The notes under the pieces: generated by a model | The model's database searches: none | Seen by the model: only the letters and a program-made list of their open reading frames with translations | What the model was told of the DNA's origin: nothing | Shown here: piece after piece, positions 21,801-35,600 of the stretch | Numbering within the stretch: position 1 is the first letter of the stretch | Layout of the letters: each line of letters starts with the position of its first letter | Translations under genes and position numbers: made by a program | Assembly (NCBI RefSeq): GCF_008831285.2 | Contig: NC_045149.1 | Span: forward strand, 14,348,629-14,412,628 | DNA length: 64,000 nucleotides | DNA from: Nymphaea colorata | Taxonomy: Eukaryota > Streptophyta > Magnoliopsida > Nymphaeales > Nymphaeaceae | Direction of reading: 5' to 3'

Positions 21801-23574
21801 ATCCTTTGGAGTCAATTTAAAGTGTTTCACTTGTTATTACATCAATAAAGAAGAACGATTTAAATGATTGAAACCACAAGTTTATATAGATACAAATGGG
21901 ATCTACGAGTTAGTTTGATCCAATGAGCTCAACTCATTGTTACATCTATTGTGAATGGTCCAAGGGATTGAAATCACAAGTACAAATCAACAAAGTGAGA
22001 TTTAAGTGATTCATTCGATATTAGTGGGTTTTATGTAATTCACTTCATCACGTCTACTTAATTAAATGTATTTACCTTGTTGTCACATCCATATTGAATG
22101 ATTCAGTTGATTGAAATCGCAAGTTTGCATGAAAATAAATAAGAATCCGGTCATTTGTTTGATCCCTTGGAGTTAATTTAAAGTGTTTCACTTGTAAAAA
22201 CAAGTGAAACACATTAGATTAAATATAGGGGAGCAAATTAACGACTTCAATCTTATTGATTCCCACTTGTATTTATACGAACAACTGATTTCAATCGCTT
22301 ATATAGCGTACTATAGATGCAACGACAAGTTGAATTATTTCGATTAAGTACTAGAGATGAAACAATGTATAGATCCCATTTTTAACTATATGAACTTGTG
22401 ATTTCAATCATTTAAATCGTTCTTTATAAAAGTAATAAACGGTGAAACACATTAGGGATCAATTGAACGACTTGAATCACAAACTAATGCGTAAATGTGC
22501 TTAAACATGCATGTTGAATGATTTAATGAAATGAAATTACAAGCTTCTACGAACGTAAACGACATTTAAGTGATTTACTTGCTGTATTTTAGTTAATATA
22601 ATGTGTTTCACTTGTTATTACATCTATAATAAATGATTTAAATGGTTTAAACACAAAGTTTGTCTAAAAAAAAAGAGATTTAAGTCATTCGTTTGATCGC
22701 TTATCGTTACCCTAATGTGTTTCACCTGTTATTACATGTACAGTGATTGATTTTGTTGATTGAAATCACAAGTTAAATGGATGCAAATGGGATCTCACTT
22801 CTGTTGATTTGTATTTGTGATTTCAATCCCTTAAAACGTTCACTATAAATGTAACAACAATAGCAAGGATCTATGGAATTGAAATCACAACTATAGCATA
22901 GACCCCAGTTGTGTCCATATGAACTTGTGATTTAAATCATTTAAGTTAATCATTATGAATCTAATGAATTGAAATCACAAGTTTGTATCAATACGAGTGA
23001 GATTTAAGCGAAATTCATTTTGGCACGCATATTTCATTGAATGTGATTAACTTGTTGCTACATCCACGTTGAATGATTTAGTGGATTTAAATAAAAAGTT
23101 TGCATGAAAATGAATGAAATTCAAGTGGTTCATTTCCTCTTTTATAGTTAATTTAATGTGATTCACTTGTTATTACATGTATAAGGAATGATTTAAATGA
23201 TACAAATCACCAATTCATACGGACACAAATCTGATGTATACATTAGTTTGATGCTTGTAGTTAGTCCAATAAGTAGAACTTTTTGTTCGTATCAATACGA
23301 GTGAGATTTTTGTAATTCATTTCATCACGTCTACTTAATTAAGTGTATTAACCTTGTTGCCACATCTATATTGAATGATTTAGTTGATTGAAATCGTAAG
23401 TTTGCATAAATATAACAACAAGTTAAACTCATTGAATTAAGCAAAAGGGATCAAACAAAGGCATAGATCCATATTGTATCCATATGAACTTGTGATTTCA
23501 ATCATTTAAAACGTTTATTACACAAGTAATAACAAGTGAAACACATTAATTAAATATAGGGGAGCAAATTAACG

Positions 23575-26500
23575 ACTCAAATCTTATTCATTCTCATACA
23601 AACTTGTGATTTCAATCAAATAAATCATTCACAATCGATGTATTAACAAGTTAAAAACATTCAATTAAGTATGTGTGATCAAATGAATCACTTAGATCCC
23701 ACTCCAGTTTATATGAACAACTGATTTCCATCGCGTACTACAGATATAACGACAAGTTGAATTCTTTCGCTTAAGTATAGGATGAAAGTAATGCATAGAT
23801 CCAATTTTCAACTATATTAGTTTGTGATTTCAATCATTTAAATCGTTCTTTATAGAAGTAATAAACGGGAAACATATTATGTTAACTATAAGGGATCAAT
23901 TGAATGACTTCAATCACAAATTAATGCATAAATGTGCTTAAACATGCATGTTGAATGATTTAGTGGAATGAATCACAAGGTTGTAAGAACATAAATGACA
24001 TTTAAGTGATTTACTTGCTGTATTTTGGTTAATATAATGTGTTTCGCTTGTTATTGCATCTATAATGAATGATTTAAATGGTTCAAACTAAAAGTTCTAA
24101 TGTGTTTTACTTGTTATTACATGTATAAGTAATGATTTAAATGATTGAAATCACCAATTCATATGGACACAAATCTGATGTATACATTAGTTTGATGCTT
24201 GTAGTTAGTCCAATAAGTAGAACTTTTTGTTTCATTGAATTAAGTAAAAGAGATAAAAAAAAGCCATAGATCCCACTTGTATCCATATGAACTTGTGATT
24301 TCAATCATTTAAACCATACCTTACACATGTAATCACAAGTGAAACACATTAGATTAAATATAGGAGAGCAAATTAACGACTTGAATCTTATTCATTCTCA
24401 TACAAACTTGTGATTTCGATCAAATAAACATTCAAAATGGATGTATTAACAAGTTAAAAACATTCTATTAAATATGTGTGATCAAATGAATCGCTTAAAT
24501 CCCACTCGTGTTTATAAGAACAACTGATTTCAATCGCTTATATCGCGTACTATAGATGTAACGACAAGTTGAATTCTTTCGATTAAGTACTAGGGATGAA
24601 TCTAATGCATAGATTCCATTTTTAACTATATAAACTGGTGATTTCAATCATTTAAATCGTTCTTTATAAAAGTAATAAACAGTGAAACACATTAGGTTAA
24701 CTATAAGGGATCAATTGAATGACTTGAATCACAAACTAATGCGTGAATGTGCTTAAACATGCATGTTGAATGATTAGTGGAATGAAATCAGAAGCTTGTA
24801 TGAACATAAATGACATTTAAGTTATTTACTTGCTGTATTTCAGTTAATATAACGTGTTTCACTTGTTATTACATCTATAACGAATGATTTAAATGGTTCA
24901 AACTAAAAGTTTGTATGAAAAAATGAGATTAACGTCATTCGTTTGATCGCTTATCATTAGCTTAATGTGTTTCACTTGTTATAACATGTACAATGATTGA
25001 TTTTGTTGATTGAAATCACAAGTTCAAATGGATGCAAATGGGATCTACGCATTAGTTTGATCTCTTGTAGTTAATCCAATGAGTTGAACTTGTCGTTACA
25101 TCAATAGTAAGTATCTAATGAATTGAAATCACAAGTTTGTATCAATAAGAGTGAGATTTAAGCGATTCATCTGAGCACGCATATTTCATTCAATGTGATT
25201 AACTTGTTGCTACATCCACGTTGAATGATTTAGTCGATTTAAATTGCAAGTTTGCATGAAAATGAACGAAATTCAAGTGGTTCATTTGTTCTTTTATAGT
25301 TAATCTAATGTGTTTCACTTGTTATTACATGTATAAGGAATGATTTAAATGATTGAAATCTTCAATTCATATGGACACAAATCTGATGTATACATTAGTT
25401 TGATTGAATTTTTGTTTCATTGAATTAAGTAAAAGGGGTCAAACAAAAGCATAGATCCCATCTGTATCGATATAAACTTGTGATTTCAATCATTTAAATC
25501 ATTCATTACACATGTAATAACAAGTGAAACACATTAGATTAAATATAGGGAGCAAATTAACGACTTCAATCTTATTCATTCTCATACAAACTTGTGATTT
25601 CGATCAAATAAATCATTCAAAATGGATGTACTAACAAGTTAAAAACATTCAATTAAATATGTGTGATCAAATGAATCGCTTAAATCCCACTCGTGTTTAT
25701 ACGAACAACTGATTTCAGCCGCTTATATCGCGTAATATAGATGTAACAACAAGTTGAATTCTTTCGATTAAGTCCTAGGGATGAATCTAATGCATAGATT
25801 CCATTTTTAACTATATGAACTGGTGATTTCAGTCATTTAAATCGTTTTTTATAGAAGTAATAAACTGTGAAACACATTAGGTTAACTATAAGAGATCAAC
25901 TGAATGACTTGAATCACAAACTAATGCGTTAATGTGCTTAAACATGCATGTTGAATGATTTAGTGGAATGACATTAGAAGCTTGTATGAACATGAATCAC
26001 ATTTAAGTTATTTACTTGCTGTATTTCAGTTAATATAACGTGTTTCGCTTGTTATTACATTTATAACGAATGATTTAAATGGTTCAAACTAAAAGTTTGT
26101 ACGAAAAAATGAGATTCACGTCATTCGTTTGATCGCTTATCATTAGCCTAATGCGTTTCACTTGTTATTACATGTACAATGATTGATTTTGTTGATTGAA
26201 ATCACAAGTTCAAATGCATGCAAATGGGATATTCGCATTAGTATGATCTCTTGTAATCAATCCAATGAGTTGAACTTGTAGTTACATCAATAGTAAGGAT
26301 CTAATGAATTGAAATCACAAGTTTGTATCAATGCGAGTGGGATTTAAGCGATTCATCTGAGCACGCATATTTCATTGAATGTGATTAACTTGTTGCTATA
26401 TCCATGTTGACTGATTTAGTGGATTTAAATAACAAGTTTGAATGAAAATGAACAAAATTCAAGTGGTTCATTTGCTCTTTTATAGTTAATCTCATGTGTT

Positions 26501-29500
26501 TCACTTGTTATAACATGTATAAGTAATAGTTTAAATGATTGAAATCACCAATTCATATGGATACAAATCTGATGTATACATTAGTTTGATGCTTGTAGTT
26601 AGTCCAATAAGCAGAACTTTTTGTTCGTTTCAATATAAGAAATCATTGAATTAAGTAAAAGGGGTCAACAAAAGCATAGATCCCACTTGTATCCATATGA
26701 ACTTTTGATTTCAATTATTTAAATCGTTCGTTACACATGTAATAACAAGTGAAACACATTAGATTATATATATGAGAGCAAATTAACGACTTGAATCTTA
26801 TTCATTCTCATACAAACTTGTGATTTCGATCAAATAAATCATTAAAAATGGATGTGTTAACAAGTTAAAAACATTCAGTTAAATATGTGTGACCAAATGA
26901 ATCGCTTGAATCCCACTCGTATTTATACGAACAACAGATTTCAATCGCTTATATCGCGTACTATAGATGTAACGACAAGTTTATTTCTTTCGATTAAGTA
27001 CTACGGATTAAACTAATGCGTAGATTCCATTTTTAATTATATTAAATGGTGATTTCAATTATTTAAATAGTTTTTTATAGAAGTAATAAACAATAAAACA
27101 TATTAGGTTAACTATAAAAGATCAATTGAATGACTTTAATCATAAACTAATGCGTGAATGTGCTTAAACATGCATGTTGAATGAAATTACAAGCTTGTAT
27201 GAACATGAATGACATTTAAGTTATTTACTTGCTGTATTTCAGTTAATATAACGTGTTTCGCTTGTTATTACATCTATAACGAATGATTTAAATGGTTCAA
27301 ACTAAAAGTTTGTACGAAAAAATGAGATTCACGTCATTCGTTTGATCGCTTATCATTAGCCTAATGCGTTTCACTTGTTATTACATGTACAATGATTGAT
27401 TTTGTTGATTGAAATCACAAGTTCAAATGGATGCAAATGGGATATTCGCATTAGTATGATCTCTTGTAATCAATCCAATGAGTTGAACTTGTAGTTACAT
27501 CAATAGTAAGGATCTAATGAATTGAAATCACAAGTTTGTATCAATTCAAGTGAGATTTAAGCGATTCATCTGAGCACGCATATTTCATTGAATGTGATTA
27601 ACTTGTTGCTACATCCACGTTGACTGATTTAGTGGATTTAAATCGCAAGTTTGCATGAAAATGAACGAAATTCAAGTGGTTCATTTGTTCTTTTATAGTT
27701 AATCTAATGTGTTTTACTTGTTATTACATGTATAAGGAATGATTTAAATGATTGAAACCTCCAATTCATATGGACACAAATCTGATGTATACATTAGTTT
27801 GATGCTTGTAGTTAGTCCAATAAGCAGAACTTTTTGTTCATTTCAATATAAGAACTCATTGAATTAAGTAAAAGGGGTTAAACAAAAGCATAGATCCCAC
27901 TTGTATCCTTATGAACTTTTGATTTCAATTATTTAAATCTTCGTTACACATGTAATAACAAGTGAAACACATTAGATTATATATAGGGGAGCAAATTAAC
28001 GACTTGAATCTTATTCATTCCCATACAAACTTGTGATTTCGATAAAATAAATCATTCAAAATGGATGTGTTAACAAGTTAAAAACATTCAATTAAATATG
28101 TGTGACCAAATGAATCGCTTGAATCCCACTCGTGTTTATACGAACAACAGATTTCAATCGCTTATATCGCGTACTATAGAAGTAACGACAAGTTTATTTC
28201 TTTCGATTAAGTACTAGGGATAAAATTAATGCATAGATTCCATTTTTAATCATATGAACTGGTGAATTCAATCATTTAAATCGTTTTTTATAGAAGTAAT
28301 AAACAGTAAAACATATTAGGTTAACTATAACGGATCAATTGAATGACTTGAATCATAACCTAATGCGTGAATGTGCTTAAACATGCATGTTGAATGATTT
28401 GTGGAATGAAATTACAAGCTTGTATGAACATGAATGACATTTAAGTTATTTACTTGCTGTATTTCAGTTAATATAACGTGTTTCGCTTGTTATTACATAT
28501 ATAACGAATGATTTAAATGGTTCAAACTAAAAGTTTCTATGAAAAAATGAGATTCACGTCATTCGTTTGATCGCTTATCATTAGCCTAATGCGTTTCACT
28601 TGTTATTACATGTACATGATTGATTTTGTTGATTGAAATTACAAGTTCAATGCATGAAATGGGATCTATGCATTAGTTTGATCTCTTGTAGACAATCCAA
28701 TATGTTGAACTTGTAGTTACATCAATAGTAAGGATCTAATGAATTGTAAACACAAGTTTGTATCAATACGAGTGGGATTTAAGCGATTTATCTGAGCACG
28801 AATATTTCATTGAATATGTTAACTTGTTGCTATATCCACGTTGAATGATTTAGTAGATTTAAATCACAAGTTTGCATGAAAATGAACGAAATTCAAGTGG
28901 TTCATTTGCTCTTTTATACTGGTGCATTAGCATCAAAGTAATGTATACATCAGATTTAGTGTCCATATGAAATGGTGATTTCAATCATATAAATCATTAC
29001 TTATACATGTAATAACAAGTGAAACACATTAGATTAACTATAAAAGAGCAAATGAACCACTTCAATTTCCTTCATTTTCATGCAAACTTGTGATTTAAAT
29101 CCACTAAATCATTCAACGTGGATGTAGCAACAAGTTAATCACAATCAATAAAATATGCGTGATCAGATGAATCGCTTAAATCCCACTCGTATTGATACAA
29201 ACTTGTGATTTCAATTCATTAGATCCTTATTATTGATGTAACTACAAGTTCAACTCATTGGATTAACAAAAGAGATCAAACTAATGCGTAGATCCCATTT
29301 GCATCCATTTGAACTTGTGATTTCAATCAACAAAATCAATCATTGTACATGTAATAACAAGTGAAACCCATTAGGCTAATGATAAGCGATCAAACGAATG
29401 ACGTGAATCTCATTTTTTCATACAAACTTTTAGTTTGAACCATTTAAATCATTCATTATAGATGTAATAACAAGTGAAACACGTTATATTAACTGAAATA

Positions 29501-32500
29501 CAGCAAGTAAATAACTTAAATGTCATTTATGTTCATACAAGCTTCTGATTACATCTATAACGAATGATTTAAATGGTTCAAACTAAAAATTTGTATCAAA
29601 AAATGAGATTCACGTCATTCGTTTGACTCATATGGACACAAATCTGATGTATACATTAGATTGATGCTTGTAGTTAGTCCAAGAAGTAGAACTTTTTGTT
29701 TCACTGAATTAAATAAAAGGGGTCAAACAAAAGCATATATCCACTTGTATCGATATAAACTTGTGATTTCAATCATTTAAACCATTCATTACACATGTAA
29801 TAACAAGTGAAACACATTAGATTAAATATAAGGGAGCAAATTAACGACTTGAATCTTATTCATTCTCATACAAACTTGTGATTTCGATCAAATAAATCAT
29901 TCAAAATGAATGTACTAACAAGTTAAAAACATTCAATTAAATATGTGTGATCAAATGAATAGCTTAAATCCCACTCGTGTTTATACGAACAACTGATTTC
30001 AATCGCTTATATCGCGTACTATAGATGAAACGACAAGTTGAATTCTTTCGATTAAGTACTAGGGATGAAACTAATGCATAGATTCCATTTTTAACTATAT
30101 GATCAAGTGATTTCAATCATTTAAATCGTTCTTTATAGAAGTAATAATGCGTGAATGACTTGAACAGGCATGTTGAATGATTTACTGGAATGAAATCAGA
30201 AGCTTGTATGAACATAAATGACAGTTAAGTTATTTACTTGCTGTATTTCAGTTAATATAACGTGTTTCACTTGTTATTACATTTATAACGAATGATTTAA
30301 ATGGGTCAAACTAAAAGTTTATATGAAAAAAAGAGATTCACGTCATTCGTTTGATCGCTTATCATTAGCTTAATGCGTTTCACTTGTTATTACATGTAAA
30401 ATGATTGATTTTGTTGATTAAAATCACAAGTTCAAATGGATGCAAATGAGATCTATGCATTAGTTTGATCTCTGTAGTTAATCCAATGAGATGAACTTGT
30501 AGTTACATCAATAGAAAAAATCTAATGAATGGAAATCACATGTTTGTATCAATACGAGTGGGATTTAACGATTCATCTGAGCACGCATATTTCATTGAAT
30601 GCGATTAACTTGTTGCTACATCCACGTTGAATGATTTAGTGGATTTAAATCGCAAGTTTGCATGAAAATGAACGAAATCAAGTGGTTCATTTGTTCTTTT
30701 ATAGTTAATCTAATGTGTTTCACTTGTTATTACATGTATAAGGAATGATTTAAATGATTGAAACCTCCAATTCATATGGACACAAATCTGATGTATGCAT
30801 TAGTTTGATGCTTGTAGTTAGTCCAAGAAGTAGAACTTTTTGTTTCATTGAATTAAATAAAAGGGATCAAACAAAAGCATAGATCCCACTTGTATCGATA
30901 TAAACTTGTGATTTCAATCATTTAAATCATTCATTAACATGTAATAACAAGTGAAACACATTAGATTAAATATAGGGGAGCAAATTAACGATTTGAATTT
31001 TATTCATTCTCATACAAACTTGTGATTTCGATCAAATAAATCATTCAAAAGGATGTACTAAAAAGTTAAAAACATTCAATTAAATATGTGTGATCAAATG
31101 AATCGCTTAAATCCCACTCGTGTTTATACGAACAACTGATTTCAATCGCTTATATCGCGTACTATAGATGTAAGGACAATTGAAGTACTAGGGATGAAAC
31201 TAATGCATAGATTCCATTTTAACTATATGATCAAGTGATTTCAATCATTTAAATCGTTCTTTATAGAAGTAATAAACAGTGAAACACATTAAGTTAACTA
31301 TAAGGGATCAATTGAATGACTTGAATAAAAAACTAATCTGTGAATGTGCATAAACATGCATGTTGAATGATTTAGTGGAATGAAATCACAAGCTTTTATG
31401 TACATAAAAAACATTTAAGTTTTTATTGTTGTATTTCAGTTAATATAATGTGTTTCGCTTGTTTTAACATTTATACGAATGATTTAAATGGTTCAAACTA
31501 AAAGTTTATATGAAAAAAACAGATTCACGTCATTCGTTTGATCGCTTATCATTAGCTTAATGCGTTTCACTTGTTATTCCATGTACAATGATTGATTTGT
31601 TGATTGAAATCACAAGTTCAAATGGATGCAAATGGATTATACATTAGTTTGATCTCTGTAGTTAATCCAATGAGATGAACTTGTAGTTACATCAATAGAA
31701 AGAATCTAATGAATTGAAATCACAAGTTTGTATCAATACGAGTGGGATTTAAGCGATTCATCTGAGCACGCATATTTCATTGAATGTGATAAACTTGTTG
31801 GTACATCCACGTTGAATGATTTAGTGGATTTAAATCGCAAGTTTGCATGAAAATGAACGAAATTCAAGTGGTTCTTTTGTTCTTTTATACTTAATCTAAT
31901 GTGTTTCACTTGTGATTACATGTATAAGGAATGATTTAAATGACTGAAATTCCAATTCATCTGGACAGAAATCTGATGTATACATTAGTTTGATGCTTGT
32001 AGTTAGTCCAAAAGTAGAACTTTTTGTTTCATTGAATTAAATAAAAGGGTCAAACAAAGCTAGATCCCACTTGTATCGATATAAACTTGTGATTTCAATC
32101 ATTTTATTACACATGTAATAACAAGTGAAACACATTAGATTAAATATAAGGGAGCAAATTAACGACTTGAATCTTATTCATTCTCATACAAACTTGTGAT
32201 TTCGATCAAATAAATCATTCAAAATGGATGTACTAAAAAGTTAAAAACATTCAATTAAATATGTTGATCAAATGAATCGCTTAAATCCCACTCGTGTTTA
32301 TACGAACAACTGATTTCAATCACTTATATCCCGTTCTATAGATGTAACGACAAGTGAATTCTTTCGATTAAGTACTGGGGATGAAACTAATGCATCCATT
32401 TTAACTATATGATCAGTGATTTCAATCATTTAAATCGTTCTTTATAGAAGTAATAAACAGTGAAACACATTAGGTTAACTATAGGGATCAATTGAATGAC

Positions 32501-32571
32501 TTGAATCAAAAACTAATCTATGAATGTGCTTAAACATGCATGTTGAATGATTTAGTGGAATGAAATCACAA
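23575..32571. repeat. 9.0-kb block duplicated across the N gap, left copy
   Basis: Starting at ACTCAAATCTTATTCATTC (23,575), this stretch reappears in the same order and orientation from 32,672, directly after the gap. Rare variants are shared, such as CACTCCAGTTTATATGAAC (near 23,700 and 32,793), a palindrome insert (near 28,970 and 38,040) and TAATAATGCGTGAATGAC (near 30,140 and 39,210). Differences are mostly missing single bases. Confidence 0.93.
28409..29550. repeat. Large palindrome in the satellite, copy 1
   Basis: The left arm 28,409-28,918 is followed, after a spacer of about 117 bp, by its reverse complement at about 29,036-29,550. For example, TTCATTTGCTCTTTTATA at the end of the left arm mirrors TATAAAAGAGCAAATGAA at the start of the right. 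The order of sub-unit variants is mirrored through the whole arm, so this is a local inversion of a 0.5-kb segment, beyond ordinary sub-unit similarity. Confidence 0.88.
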
Positions 32572-32671
32572 NNNNNNNNNNNNNNNNNNNNNNNNNNNNN
32601 NNNNNNNNNNNNNNNNNNNNNNNNNNNNNNNNNNNNNNNNNNNNNNNNNNNNNNNNNNNNNNNNNNNNNNN
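32572..32671. other. Assembly gap (100 N)
   Basis: Exactly 100 unknown bases, the usual placeholder for a gap of unknown size. The flanks are near-copies of each other over 9 kb, which points to unmerged contig ends. Confidence 0.99.
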
Positions 32672-35600
32672 ACTCAAATCTTATTCATTCTCATACAAAC
32701 TTGTTTCAATCAAATAAATCATTCACAATCGATGTATTAACATTAAAAACATTCAATTAAGTATGTGTGATCAAATGAATCACTTAGATCCCACTCCAGT
32801 TTATATGAACAACTGATTTCCATCGCGTACTACAGATATAACGACAAGTTGAATTCTTTCGCTTAAGTACTAGGGATGAAAGTAATGCATAGATCCAATT
32901 TTTCAACTATATTAGTTTGTGATTTCAACATTTAAATCGTTCTTTATAGAAAGTAATAAACGGAGAAACATATTATGTTAACTATAAGGGATCAATTGAA
33001 TGACTTCAATCACAAATTAATGCATAAATGTGCTTAAAATGCATGTTGAAATGATTTAGTGGAATGAAATCACAAGGTTGTAAGAACATAAATGACATTT
33101 AAGTGATTTACTTGCTGTATTTGGTTAATATAAGTGTTTCGCTTGTTATTGCATCTATAATGAATGATTTAAATGGTTCAAACTAAAAGTTCTAATGTTT
33201 TACTTGTTATTACATGTAAAGTAATGATTTAAATGATTGAAATCACCAATTCATATGGACACAAATCTGATGTATACATTAGTTTGATGCTTGTAGTTAG
33301 TCCAATAAGTAGAACTTTTGTTTCATTGAATTAAGTAAAAGAGATAAAAAAAGCATAGATCCCACTTGTATCCATATGAACTTGTGATTTCAATCATTTA
33401 AACATACCTTACACATGTAATAACAAGTGAAACACATTAGATTAAATATAGGGAGCAAATTAACGACTTGAATCTTATTCATTCTCATACAAACTTGTGA
33501 TTTCGATCAAATAAACATTCAAAATGGATGTATAACAAGTTAAAAACATTCATTAAATATGTGTGATCAAATGAATCGCTTAAATCCCACTCGTGTTTAT
33601 ACGAACAACTGATTTCAATCGCTTATATCGCGTACTATAGATGTAACGACAAGTTGAATTCTTTCGATTAAGTACTAGGGATGAAACTAATGCATAGATT
33701 CCATTTTTAACTATATAACTGGTGATTTCAATCATTTAAATCGTTCTTTATAAAAGTAATAAACAGTGAAACACATTAGGTTAACTATAAGGGATCAATT
33801 GAATGACTGAATCACAAACTAATGCGTGAATGTGCTTAAACATGCATGTTGAAATGATCTAGTGGAATGAAATCAGAAGCTTGTATGAACATAAATGACA
33901 TTTAAGTTATTTACTTGCTGTATTTCAGTTAATATAACGTGTTTCACTTGTTATTACATCTATAACGAATGATTTAAATGTTCAAACTAAAAGTTTGTAT
34001 GAAAAAATGAGATTAACGTCATTCGTTTGATCGCTTATCATTAGCTTAATGTGTTTCACTTGTTATAACATGTACAATGATTGATTTTGTTGATTGAAAT
34101 CACAAGTTCAAATGGAGCAAATGGGATCTACGCATTAGTTTGATCTCTTGTAGTTAATCCAATGAGTTAAACTTGTCGTTACATCAATAGTAAGTATCTA
34201 ATGAATTGAAATCACAAGTTTGTATCAATAAGAGTGGGATTTAAGCGATTCATCTGAGCACGCATATTTCATTCAATGTGATTAACTTGTTGCTACATCC
34301 ACGTTGAATGATTTAGTCGATTTAAATTGCAAGTTTGCATGAAAATGAACGAAATTCAAGTGGTTCATTTGTTCTTTATAGTTAATCTAATGTGTTTCAC
34401 TTGTTATTACATGTATAAGGAATGATTTAAATGATTGAAATCTCCAATTCATATGGACACAAATCTGATGTATACATTAGTTTGATTGAATTTTTGTTTC
34501 ATTGAATTAAGTAAAAGGGGTCAAACAAAGCATAGATCCCACTGTATCGATATAAACTTGTGATTTCAATCATTTAAATCATTCATTACACATGTAATAA
34601 CAAGTGAAACACATTAGATTAAATATAAGGGAGCAAATTAACGACTTCAATCTTATTCATTCTCATACAAACTTGTGATTTCGATCAAATAAATCATTCA
34701 AAATGGATGTACTAACAAGTTAAAAACATTCAATTAAATATGTGTGATCAAATGAATCGCTTAAATCCCACTCGTGTTTATACGAACAACTGATTTCAGC
34801 CGCTTATATCGCGTAATATAGATGTAACAACAAGTTGAATTCTTTCGATTAAGTCCTAGGGATGAATCTAATGCATAGATTCCATTTTTAACTATATGAA
34901 CTGGTGATTTCAGTCATTTAAATCGTTTTTTATAGAAGTAATAAACTGTGAAACACATTAGGTTAACTATAAGGGATCAACTGAATGACTTGAATCACAA
35001 ACTAATGCGTAATGTGCTTAAACATGCATGTTGAATGATTTAGTGGAATGACATTAGAAGCTTGTATGAACATGAATCACATTAAGTTATTTACTTGCTG
35101 TATTTCAGTTATATAACGTGTTTCGCTTGTTATTACATTTATAACGAATGATTTAAATGGTTCAAACTAAAAGTTTGTACGAAAAAATGAGATTCACGTC
35201 ATTCGTTTGATCGCTTATCATTAGCCTAATGCGTTTCACTTGTTATTACATGTACAATGATTGATTTTGTTGATTGAAATCACAAGTTCAAATGCATGCA
35301 AATGGGATATTCGCATTAGTATGATCTCTTGTAATCAATCCAATGAGTTGAACTTGTAGTTACATCAATAGTAAGGATCTAATGAATTGAAATCACAAGT
35401 TTGTATCAATGCGAGTGGGATTTAAGCGATTCATCTGAGCACGCATATTTCATTGAATGTGATTAACTTGTTGCTATATCCAGTTGACTGATTTAGTGGA
35501 TTTAAATAACAAGTTTGAATGAAAATGAACAAAATTCAAGTGGTTCATTTGCTCTTTTATAGTTAATCTCATGTGTTTCACTTGTTATAACATGTATAAG

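Larger units (their letters stand above)
18909..32571. repeat. Satellite array, left part
   Basis: AT-rich tandem DNA built from sub-units of about 113-115 bp. The core motifs are CTTGTGATTTCAATCATTTAAATC, then TACACATGTAATAACAAG, then GTGAAACACATTAG in one orientation, and the reverse complement of these in the other. The first about 5 kb (18.9-24 kb) is diverged and irregular, with sub-units changing orientation at varied intervals. From about 24 kb the 1.2-kb unit becomes regular, the marker GAGCAAATTAACGACTT recurring about every 1.2 kb. Open frames here are short and follow the repeat, so they are not genes. Confidence 0.95.

Noticed and set aside
32560-32760. Open frame spanning the run of N
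   Set aside because: Half of it is unknown sequence; the rest is satellite.
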